A DNA stretch of 5,581 nucleotides from Planctomycetaceae bacterium (lineage in GTDB: Bacteria > Planctomycetota > Phycisphaerae > Phycisphaerales > SM1A02): assembly GCA_027488265.1 (NCBI GenBank), contig JAIYCA010000084.1, forward strand, positions 1 to 5,581. The letters run 5' to 3'. The position numbers and the translations under genes are program-made. The notes under the pieces are model-generated. The model was not told where the DNA came from, did not search any database, and saw nothing but the letters and a program-made list of their open reading frames with translations. Positions 1 through 5,379 of this stretch are shown piece after piece; the stretch's first letter is position 1, and each line of letters opens with the position of its first letter.

Positions 1-440
1 ACAAGTCGCACGACGGTCACCTTGGCGACAGTTTCGTCGGCGAATGGGTCAATATCGGCGCTGGCACCGACAACTCGAACTTGCTGAACACCTACGGCGA
101 GGTCATCGTGCGCTTGGAGCAAGACGGCGGTCTCGTTCGAACCGGGCGCCAGTTCTGGGGTTCGATTCTGAGCGACCATGTCAAACTCGCGATTGGCACG
201 CGGCTCATGACGGGAACGACGGTCGGCACGGGTGCGATGATCGCGAGTTCAAAATCGCCGCCCACACTCGTCTCGCGCTTCGCGTGGGTGACCGATGCGA
301 CCGACGGTGCGAAGTACTTCCGCATCGAGAAGTTCCTCGAAACCGCGCGCGCGATGATGTCTCGCCGAGGGAAATCGCCTAGTCCCGCGGTGGAAGCACG
401 GTTGCGCGAGCTCTTCGAGAAATCGACGGGGGCGTCGTGA
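1..440 (+). CDS. C-terminal part of a GlmU-type sugar-1-phosphate nucleotidyltransferase/acetyltransferase (5' end outside window)
   Basis: The 145 residues present (first whole codon at 3) form the C-terminal left-handed beta-helix acyltransferase region of the alternative GlmU family, which couples an N-terminal nucleotidyltransferase to an acetyltransferase making UDP-N-acetylglucosamine-type precursors in the cytoplasm. Seen directly: residues 2-10 SHDGHLGDS, residues 16-26 VNIGAGTDNSN followed by LLNTYGEV, then a hexapeptide-rich stretch with SDHVKLAIGTRLMTGTTVGTG. These closely match the family pattern GDSyvGeWVNlGAGT-NSNL-NTYGeV and gDHvKtaIGT. The end FRIEKFLETARAMMSRR is the family's closing helix. 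The N-terminal nucleotidyltransferase domain is off the left edge, so the sugar substrate cannot be judged. A TTG at 81 could be mistaken for a start, but the beta-helix continues upstream of it. The stop TGA (438-440) shares bases with the polA start, implying an operon. Classical GlmU is less likely because of the specific HLGDS and NSNLLNTYG signatures. Confidence 0.88.
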   Translation, partial: KSHDGHLGDSFVGEWVNIGAGTDNSNLLNTYGEVIVRLEQDGGLVRTGRQFWGSILSDHVKLAIGTRLMTGTTVGTGAMIASSKSPPTLVSRFAWVTDATDGAKYFRIEKFLETARAMMSRRGKSPSPAVEARLRELFEKSTGAS

Positions 441-3400
441 GCACGACTCCAGACGCAGCACCATCGAGTCAGGGGCCGATTGGTCCACACGCAGCAATCA
501 TCGACGGGCATGCGCAGTTTTTCCGTGCGTACTACGCGATTCGTGGTGGACTCTCGAGCAGCGTGACCGGCGAGCCGACGAACCTCGTGTTCGGCTTCAT
601 CTCGATGCTGTTCTCGTACATCCGAGCACAGAAGCCGACGGAACTCGTCGTTGTCATCGACGCCGCGGGCGACACGGAAACTTTTCGATCCGAGCTCTAT
701 CCCGAGTACAAGGCGCATCGCGATCCGTCGCCTGAGGACTTTCACCCACAGGTCGAGCGTTGCCTCGAAGCGCTCCGCTTGATGGGAATTCCCGTCCTTG
801 CGATTGAAGGCGTTGAAGCGGATGACGTCATCGCGACGGTGGTGCGTCGTCTCCGTCGCGCGTCGCCGGAGTTGCGACTTCGCATGCTCAGCCGTGACAA
901 GGATCTCGGGCAGCTCGTTGACGAGAAGGTCACGCTGTTCGATCCGCAGAAGGGTGGCGATCTCGGGCTTGAGCAACTCTTCGACTCGAAGGGTGTGCGT
1001 CCCGATCAAGTGATCGATCTCCTCGCGTTAATGGGTGATACGGCCGACAATGTGCCGGGGGTCCCTGGGGTTGGACCGAAGACGGCCGCCGCGCTGCTTG
1101 CCGAGTACGGCTCGATCGAAGGGATCTACGAGAATCTCTCGAAGATCAAAGGCAAGAAGGGCGAAGCGATCGCTGCGAGTCGTGAACTTGTTGCACTGTC
1201 GCGCAAGCTCGTCACGCTCAAAGACGACTGCGAGATTCCGTTCACAGAGACCGCCGCCAATTTTGATCCGAAGCGCTGCGACCTGCCTGCATTGCTTGAA
1301 CTCCTTCGTGTGCTTGGATTCCATCGATTGCAGAGTGAAGCGAAAGAGATTTTCGGCGGTGAGACTTCAGTGCGCGGCGAGCGCGAAGGAAACGCGCCCG
1401 ACGAAGCAGGCGTGAGTGCCGGTTCAACTCGGCGGAAGGGTGCGCGGAGTGGCGCAGCCTCCCAACGCGGCTCCCAAGCGGACGACGACGGCCTGTTTGC
1501 GTCGCTGAATAGCGCGACTTCACAGGGCCATGGCGGCTCAAGCGGGGGTGCAACTTCTTCGGGCGACCAAACCGCGGCACATCCGCCTTCGCGTTCGCAC
1601 GAGGCAGCGCTCTTCGGAACGCTCTTCGACGCGGTCGCCGCAAGTGCGGGCCCACCAACTTCCGCGCGGCCGATGATCGTGCATCTCGTGCGCACGGAAT
1701 CGGAGCTCGCGTTGCTCGCCGAGCGACTTCGTACGGCGGCCCGATTCGCTTTCGACACAGAAACCGACTCGCTCATTCTTCCCGTTGCGAGGTTGGTTGG
1801 TTTGAGCTTCGCGATCACGGAAGGTGAAGCGTGGTATGTACCCGTTCGCTCGCCCGAGCCCGCCTTGCACCTCGACACCACACAAGTGCTCGCCGCGCTT
1901 GGACCCGTGCTCTCAGACGAGCGCATCAAGAAAGTTGGGCACAACCTCAAGTACGACCACGCAGTCCTCGCGAATCATGGCGTCATCCTGTGTGGTATCG
2001 CGGGCGACTCCATGCTCGCGAGTTACCTCGCAGATCCCACGCGACCATCGCACGGCCTCGATGCGACCAGCGAGCACGTCTTGGGTGTCCGACCGATTCC
2101 CATTGAGTCAGTCCTCGGCGCTCGCGGTCCTTCGCAGCGTCGTTTCGACGAAGCGCCGCTCGAAATCGCTGCACCGTACGCAGCGGAAGATGCAGAGATC
2201 GCGTTGGCACTTTGTACGCGCCTCGAGGCGGGCCTCGAAGCCCGCGGGCAACGCAAGCTTTACGACGAGATTGAAGTGCCGCTCATCCCGGTGCTTTCGC
2301 GGATGGAGCGCGCGGGCATTCGCATCGATCGCGACGAACTCGCCACGCAACGCCGCTCGTTGGAGGTGCGACTCTCGAAACTTCGCGACGAGATCGCCGC
2401 AGGAGCGCCGTGGGAGTTCAACCCAGACAGTCCGAAGCAACTCTCGCAGGTTCTCTTCAACGCGCCCGACGCGACACCGCCAGGCCTCGGGCTTCGCATC
2501 GTGAAGCGAACGACCACCGGCGCAAGTACCGACAGCGAGGTGCTGGAGAAACTTGCAGAAGACCCCGCGTGTACATCGCGTCTTCCCGAGCAGATTCTCG
2601 AGTATCGACAGTTTTCGAAACTTGTCGGCACGTATCTCAAGGCGCTTGATGCGGCGGTGCTGCCAGAGACCGGCCGAATTCACTGCTCGTTTCATCAAAC
2701 CGGTACCGCGACCGGTCGGCTCTCTTCAAGCGAACCGAATCTCCAGAACATCCCAATTCGCACCGAGGTCGGCGCTGCCATTCGTCGGGCGTTCGTTGCG
2801 AGCGACGGTATGACGTTTGTCAGCGCGGACTACTCGCAGATCGAACTTCGTTTCCTCGCGCACTTCTCGGAGGACCCGGGCCTCTGCGACGCGTTCGCAC
2901 GCGGCGAGGACATTCACCGCGCAGTCGCAGCACAGGTCTTCGGCGTGCGCCTCGATGAGGTCGACGACACACAACGCTCGGCGGCCAAGATGGTGAACTT
3001 CGGCATCGTGTACGGCATCACCGCGTCGGGACTCGCACGCCGGCTTGGGCCCGGATGGACGGTCGCGCGGGCGAAGGAGATCATCGAGAGCTATCGAGCC
3101 CGATTCCGAGGGATCGACGCGTTCCTTGACCGCTGCGTCGACGATGCGAAGCGCACGGGACACGCCACGACGATCACGGGGCGCTGGCGACCGATTCCGC
3201 AGATCAGTTCGCGGAACCCCGCCGAACGTGCCTTTGGCGAGAGGGTCGCGGTCAACACGGTCGTTCAGGGTTCAGCCGCAGACCTGATCAAGCTCGCGAT
3301 GGTCCAACTCGATGCGGCACTCGGAGCGCGCTTTCCGCGGGCGCGGTTGCTGCTCCAGATCCACGACGAGTTGTTGGTGGAATCCCCGCAGGAAAACGCA

Positions 3401-3505
3401 CAGGCGGTCTCTGAGTTGCTCTCAGCAACGATGCGGGGCGCAATGCAACTGAAAGTGCCTCTTGAGGTCTCGGCCGCAGTTGGGCCGCGGTGGTCGGACG
3501 TCTGA
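437..3505 (+). CDS. polA: DNA polymerase I, complete, with 5'-nuclease, 3'-5' exonuclease and polymerase domains
   Basis: This repair polymerase of 1022 residues (E. coli 928) fills gaps, removes RNA primers and proofreads. Residues ~15-305 are the 5'-nuclease: D23 in IIDGHAQFFRAYYA, D75, GVEADDV (E127, D129, D130), RDKDLGQLV (D154, D156) and LMGDTADNVPGVPGVGPKTA (D201, D204). Residues ~310-410 form a Ser/Gly/Ala-rich linker. Residues ~411-605 are the proofreading exonuclease with every catalytic residue kept: FDTETDSL (D440, E442), GHNLKYD (D507), YAAED (Y581, D585). Residues ~610-1022 are the polymerase: TGRLSSSEPNLQNIP (759-773), motif A SADYSQIELR (D798), O-helix RSAAKMVNFGIVYG (847-860, with K851, F855, Y859), motif C QIHDELLVE (D977). 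Start: GTG at 437 is the only start codon before D23. It overlaps the upstream stop as GTGA, with a G-rich stretch at 428-432 as a weak ribosome site. F855 is the ordinary Phe of E. coli-type enzymes. Identification is essentially certain. Confidence 0.98.
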   Translation: MSTTPDAAPSSQGPIGPHAAIIDGHAQFFRAYYAIRGGLSSSVTGEPTNLVFGFISMLFSYIRAQKPTELVVVIDAAGDTETFRSELYPEYKAHRDPSPEDFHPQVERCLEALRLMGIPVLAIEGVEADDVIATVVRRLRRASPELRLRMLSRDKDLGQLVDEKVTLFDPQKGGDLGLEQLFDSKGVRPDQVIDLLALMGDTADNVPGVPGVGPKTAAALLAEYGSIEGIYENLSKIKGKKGEAIAASRELVALSRKLVTLKDDCEIPFTETAANFDPKRCDLPALLELLRVLGFHRLQSEAKEIFGGETSVRGEREGNAPDEAGVSAGSTRRKGARSGAASQRGSQADDDGLFASLNSATSQGHGGSSGGATSSGDQTAAHPPSRSHEAALFGTLFDAVAASAGPPTSARPMIVHLVRTESELALLAERLRTAARFAFDTETDSLILPVARLVGLSFAITEGEAWYVPVRSPEPALHLDTTQVLAALGPVLSDERIKKVGHNLKYDHAVLANHGVILCGIAGDSMLASYLADPTRPSHGLDATSEHVLGVRPIPIESVLGARGPSQRRFDEAPLEIAAPYAAEDAEIALALCTRLEAGLEARGQRKLYDEIEVPLIPVLSRMERAGIRIDRDELATQRRSLEVRLSKLRDEIAAGAPWEFNPDSPKQLSQVLFNAPDATPPGLGLRIVKRTTTGASTDSEVLEKLAEDPACTSRLPEQILEYRQFSKLVGTYLKALDAAVLPETGRIHCSFHQTGTATGRLSSSEPNLQNIPIRTEVGAAIRRAFVASDGMTFVSADYSQIELRFLAHFSEDPGLCDAFARGEDIHRAVAAQVFGVRLDEVDDTQRSAAKMVNFGIVYGITASGLARRLGPGWTVARAKEIIESYRARFRGIDAFLDRCVDDAKRTGHATTITGRWRPIPQISSRNPAERAFGERVAVNTVVQGSAADLIKLAMVQLDAALGARFPRARLLLQIHDELLVESPQENAQAVSELLSATMRGAMQLKVPLEVSAAVGPRWSDV

Positions 3506-3517
3506 GTCTCCTCAGAC
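3500..3517 (+). other. Stem-loop overlapping the polA stop codon
   Basis: GTCTGAG (3500-3506) and CTCAGAC (3511-3517) form a perfect 7-bp stem with a TCTC loop. The polA stop TGA lies inside the left arm. No T-run follows, so this is not a standard intrinsic terminator. It could be an mRNA 3'-end stabiliser, part of a weak or Rho-assisted stop, or chance. I found no better terminator between polA and the tRNA promoter. Confidence 0.35.
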
Positions 3518-3710
3518 CCTGCTCGGGTGCCCGTCCAATCCGCATCCGATGCTCATTGGTCCGACGACGCAATCTCGGCGGGCCGGAAGAACTCCTGAGT
3601 GAATTCCATTGGAGGCGGTCCATCGGCGGAGGCCCTCCCAGTAGGCTCCTCAGCAACGCCCGCGAACTCGGTTTCGAGGTTCAGATCACCAGAGTTGGTG
3701 GCGGCCGGCC

Positions 3711-3738
3711 TTGACGGCATCAGGAGATCTGCTACTCT
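3711..3738 (+). promoter_or_regulatory. Promoter of the tRNA-Asp gene
   Basis: A -35 box TTGACG (3711-3716, five of six consensus bases) is followed after 16 bases by TACTCT (3733-3738). A TG at 3730-3731 gives an extended -10 (TGCTACTCT). Initiation would fall near 3745, about 26 bases before the mature tRNA 5' end. It is the only good sigma-70-type match seen just before the tRNA, and it suggests that the tRNA is transcribed independently of polA. Confidence 0.65.
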
Positions 3739-3770
3739 CTCCGTCCCTCGCGGGTGACCGCGAAGGTGTT

Positions 3771-3844
3771 GGGGCGGTAGCTCAATTGGTTAGAGTACCG
3801 GCTTGTCACGCCGGTGGTTGCGGGTTCGATTCCCGTCCGCCTCG
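3771..3844 (+). tRNA. tRNA-Asp (anticodon GTC)
   Basis: This is a full cloverleaf of 74 nt without CCA. The acceptor GGGGCGG (3771-3777) pairs with CCGCCTC (3837-3843), including one G-U pair. T8-A9 are followed by a D-arm starting GCTC. The anticodon stem CCGGC/GCCGG (3798-3802 with 3810-3814) encloses the loop TTGTCAC, with anticodon GTC at 3805-3807. The T-arm GCGGG/CCCGT (3820-3824 with 3832-3836) has the loop TTCGATT. The discriminator is G73 (3844), the Asp identity base. The next three bases are CCT, so CCA must be added after transcription. It reads GAC/GAU codons. It is a single gene with its own promoter and terminator. Confidence 0.97.
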
Positions 3845-3858
3845 CCTTCCAAATCAAA

Positions 3859-3890
3859 CCCCTCGGCCACTGGCCGAGGGGTTTTTGTTT
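3859..3890 (+). terminator. Strong intrinsic terminator of the tRNA-Asp unit, probably bidirectional
   Basis: CCCCTCGGCC (3859-3868) pairs perfectly with GGCCGAGGGG (3872-3881) around the loop ACT. TTTTTGTTT (3882-3890) follows on the + strand. The flanks AAA (3856-3858) and TTT (3882-3884) extend the stem. Read on the - strand, the hairpin is followed by TTTGATTT, so it can also stop the convergent gene whose stop codon lies at 3958-3960; I saw no separate terminator for that gene. Confidence 0.93.
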
Positions 3891-3957
3891 GATCCAAGTT
3901 GCGTGCTCTTTGCGGATTCGCCGTGTCGCGCCGTGACTGCTCGTCGGCGGGGGCCGT

Positions 3958-4509
3958 TCACGCCTTCCACTTGATGCTGCAGCCAACAGACGGCATCTGA
4001 ACTTCAAGCGGAGGTTGGCCCGCGAGCATGACATCGAGGGCGCGGCGGAGGTCACGACCCGTCACCGCAATCTCCGACTTTGGGCGACTGTCGTCGAGTT
4101 GGCCACGGTACACCAATCGATGGTCACGGTCGTAGAGGTATATGTCTGGAGTGCACTGCGCGTCGAAGCGTCGCGCAACTTCTTGCGTTGCATCGAAGAG
4201 ATAAGGAAACAGGTAGCCGGCATCGCAGGCTTCACTCGCCATTCGTTCCGGCGCATCGTCCGGATAGGTCGCCGGATCGTTCGAACTCACCGCAGCGATC
4301 GCAACTCCCTTTGGGATGTAGGTGCGACCGATGGCGGCGAGTTCGTGCCGAATGTGCTTTACGAACGGACAGTGATTACAAATGAACAGAACAAGGAGCG
4401 GCTTCCCGAGCGCATCGCGATCGCTCATGCGGAAACCGCGCGGATCTGCAAGGTCGAAATGGGGACACGGAGTCCCGATTGCTGTTCGAGTGCTTTGAAG
4501 TGGAGGCAT
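3958..4509 (-). CDS. Peroxiredoxin-like / thioredoxin-fold family protein (PRX-like 1 type)
   Basis: This predicted 183-residue cytosolic protein belongs to the AhpC/TSA-redoxin superfamily, subgroup PRX-like 1, of unproven substrate. Seen directly: N-terminal beta-segment GTPCPHFDLADPRG (12-25), then LLVLFICNHCPFVKHIRHEL (38-57) with a CNHC redox motif (C44, C47). VAIAAVSSNDPATYPDD (69-85), FPYLFD (101-106), QCTPDIYLYD (118-127; C119 with a probable cis-proline P121), LVYRGQLDDSRP (132-143) and the typical C-terminus PSVGCSIKWK (173-182, C177) follow. Start choice: ATG at 4509 gives the N-terminus MPPLQSTRTAIGTPCPHF, which matches family members. GTG at 4566 would add 19 residues of unrelated Arg/Thr-rich sequence, with no ribosome site upstream. 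No Shine-Dalgarno precedes 4509 either; a -10-like TACGAT seven bases upstream hints at a leaderless mRNA. No signal peptide is visible. A thiol oxidoreductase or peroxidase role is inferred from the fold. Confidence 0.87.
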   Translation of the reverse strand: MPPLQSTRTAIGTPCPHFDLADPRGFRMSDRDALGKPLLVLFICNHCPFVKHIRHELAAIGRTYIPKGVAIAAVSSNDPATYPDDAPERMASEACDAGYLFPYLFDATQEVARRFDAQCTPDIYLYDRDHRLVYRGQLDDSRPKSEIAVTGRDLRRALDVMLAGQPPLEVQMPSVGCSIKWKA

Positions 4510-4516
4510 GCGATGT

Positions 4517-4522
4517 ATCGTA
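4517..4522 (-). promoter_or_regulatory. Possible -10 element for a leaderless redoxin transcript
   Basis: On the - strand TACGAT (4522-4517) matches TATAAT at four of six bases including the key T-A and final T, and lies seven bases before the ATG at 4509. Transcription would then begin at or next to the start codon. The -35 region is poor (CTGTGA, 16 bases upstream). This is a suggestion only. Confidence 0.3.
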
Positions 4523-4570
4523 CGTCGCGGCGAGCGTGTCACAGTTGCGCGCGAGGCGTCCACCACGATT

Positions 4571-4576
4571 GAGGAG
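4571..4576 (+). promoter_or_regulatory. Shine-Dalgarno sequence of the zinc-ribbon membrane protein
   Basis: GAGGAG lies 13 bases before the ATG at 4590, a rather long spacing, and only two bases before an out-of-frame ATG at 4579, which is too close for efficient initiation. It is the only purine-rich ribosome site near the start and supports 4590 over further-upstream in-frame starts. Confidence 0.55.
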
Positions 4577-4589
4577 TCATGTCTCGTTT

Positions 4590-4946
4590 ATGGCACGAAA
4601 GCGCACCTCAGCCGACGACGAATGGGACGACTCGGACCGCCGTGAAGAAGGTTGGTCGGACCGCGCTGACACCTTTGGAGAAGACGCAAGCGACTTCGAT
4701 GAGGATGAACACGACGCTTCGGATCGCGCGCGCTTCGATTCGGACACCGCATATTGCCCTGAGTGTGGAGCCCAGATCTATGACGCCGCGGACGTATGTC
4801 CGAAGTGCTTTACCTGGATTGATGGCGAGACGCGCGGGCGACCGCCATCGCGACGACGGCAGACCATGCGCCACACAGTGGTTTGGATTCTCATCGCGAC
4901 GTTGCTTGCGGGCGCGGGAGTCTTCAGCATGGTTCAGTTGCTGTGA
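4590..4946 (+). CDS. Small acidic zinc-ribbon protein with one C-terminal membrane helix
   Basis: This 118-residue protein has no name I recognise. Three parts are seen. Residues 1-54 are highly charged and mostly acidic, rich in Asp, Glu, Ser and Arg and probably disordered. Residues 55-77 hold a zinc-ribbon-like knuckle pair, YCPECGAQIYDAADVCPKCF, with C56, C59, C70 and C73 in a CxxC-x10-CxxC arrangement. A basic stretch (82-95, GRPPSRRRQTMR) precedes a hydrophobic helix, about 96-116, that ends the protein. The basic residues before the helix favour a cytoplasmic N-terminus and a tail-anchored topology. Start: ATG 4590 follows GAGGAG at 4571-4576; the frame is open back to 4479, but that part overlaps the divergent gene and looks non-coding. 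It is divergent from the redoxin gene and convergent with the sigma-factor gene. Similar short zinc-ribbon/TM proteins are, from memory, common in Planctomycetota. The function is unknown; binding of zinc or a partner protein at the membrane is inferred. Confidence 0.82.
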   Translation: MARKRTSADDEWDDSDRREEGWSDRADTFGEDASDFDEDEHDASDRARFDSDTAYCPECGAQIYDAADVCPKCFTWIDGETRGRPPSRRRQTMRHTVVWILIATLLAGAGVFSMVQLL

Positions 4947-5045
4947 GTTTCGCGAGTTCGTAGACAGCATCCAACTGAGAGGGAGGCCGTCGAAACTTGT
5001 ATCGTCGCTCGCCGCGGCGTTGTGGCAGTTCGATGGCGAAAGAAA

Positions 5046-5069
5046 GAAGGCCCGCACTTGCGGGCCTTC
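5046..5069 (-). terminator. Intrinsic terminator for the - strand (downstream of the sigma-factor gene)
   Basis: GAAGGCCCGC (5046-5055) pairs perfectly with GCGGGCCTTC (5060-5069) in a 10-bp stem with a four-base loop. On the - strand the hairpin is followed by TTTCTTTC (5045-5038), a T-rich tail. On the + strand it is followed by AAAAC, so it is a poor U-tract terminator in that direction. It lies between the convergent zinc-ribbon gene and sigma-factor gene and probably stops the latter, perhaps also helping to stop the former. Confidence 0.75.
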
Positions 5070-5120
5070 AAAACTCATGTGTGGCGAGGCCTTCGACTTT
5101 ACGGGCCTGTACGCAGGACG

Positions 5121-5218
5121 CGCCACATATCTCGTGCCATATATCTCGTGCCATGTATCACGTGCCACGTTTCTGGCGTCACGTATCTGGCACCAGGTAT
5201 CTCGCGCCATGAACGTCA
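5121..5218. repeat. Degenerate tandem repeat, about seven units of 14 bp
   Basis: Successive 14-base blocks start at 5121, 5135, 5149, 5163, 5177, 5191 and 5205 with no gaps. The consensus on the + strand is YGCCAYGTATCTCG. Examples are CGCCACATATCTCG, TGCCATATATCTCG, TGCCATGTATCACG and CACCAGGTATCTCG. Neighbouring units 1-3 differ by two bases each. The seventh unit (CGCCATGAACGTCA) matches only in its first half and position 9. Because 14 is not a multiple of three, any frame read through it repeats every 42 bases. It sits mostly in the 3' region of the - strand sigma-factor gene, before the terminator at 5046-5069. Confidence 0.9.
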
Positions 5219-5379
5219 TACCACACGTCATGCAACGTCATCGGCTCGCGCGCGCCACTGTTGAGCCGCACGAAGGCGCCCACTCGCCGATGGAAACGCC
5301 GAATCACTTGCGAAATCGCTTGTGGTCTCGACGCGTAAGCCGCGACGTGGAAGTCGTCGGCTGCTTGAGGGTTCATCAT
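5179..5379 (-). CDS. Possible small overlapping ORF or frameshifted tail of the sigma-factor gene
   Basis: A 66-codon ORF begins with ATG-ATG (5379 and 5376) and is preceded by AGAGG (5387-5383), six bases before the second ATG. It overlaps the sigma-factor frame for 152 bases in another frame. Its product starts MMNPQAADDFHVAAYASRPQ and continues ISQVIRRFHRRVGAFVRLN. By hand count about 70% of its third codon positions are G or C, against roughly half for the sigma frame over the same bases, so this frame looks more gene-like there. The frame is open upstream to 5469, so a single indel could join it to the sigma gene. Its last ~14 codons run into the 14-bp repeat. I recognise no domain. It may be a real small gene, the true sigma tail after a frameshift, or chance. 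Confidence 0.3.
   Translation of the reverse strand: MMNPQAADDFHVAAYASRPQAISQVIRRFHRRVGAFVRLNSGAREPMTLHDVWYDVHGARYLVPDT

Noticed and set aside
92..1009. Long - strand open frame (305 codons) antisense to the GlmU-type gene and polA
   Set aside because: It mirrors the coding bias of polA on the opposite strand, is Arg-rich and without a recognisable domain, and overlaps the well-supported 5'-nuclease domain.
1367..1666. Intein or inserted domain in polA
   Set aside because: The segment lies between domains, not in an active-site motif. It lacks intein splice-junction residues and is low-complexity linker sequence.
3421..3658. Direct repeat CTCAGCAACG at 3421-3430 and 3649-3658 suggesting a duplicated polA 3' end
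   Set aside because: Only 10 bases match and the flanks do not align, so chance is the simplest explanation.
3490..3714. Small + strand ORF after polA
   Set aside because: It starts inside polA in another frame and has no ribosome site. Its Arg/Gly/Ser-rich product matches nothing, and it runs into the tRNA promoter.
3711..3974. + strand open frame reading through the tRNA (AVAQLVRVPACHAGGCGFDSRPPRL)
   Set aside because: This is the familiar false peptide obtained by translating a tRNA gene; the frame also crosses the promoter and terminator.
5121..5218. CRISPR array
   Set aside because: The units are directly adjacent 14-mers with no unique spacers, and they are too short and too degenerate for CRISPR repeats.
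4608..5231. - strand open frame of 207 codons with a 14-residue peptide repeat (MARDTWCQIRDARN, VARDTWHEIYGTRY)
   Set aside because: The peptide repeat is a by-product of translating the 14-bp DNA repeat. The frame then runs through the terminator at 5046-5069 and antisense to the zinc-ribbon gene.
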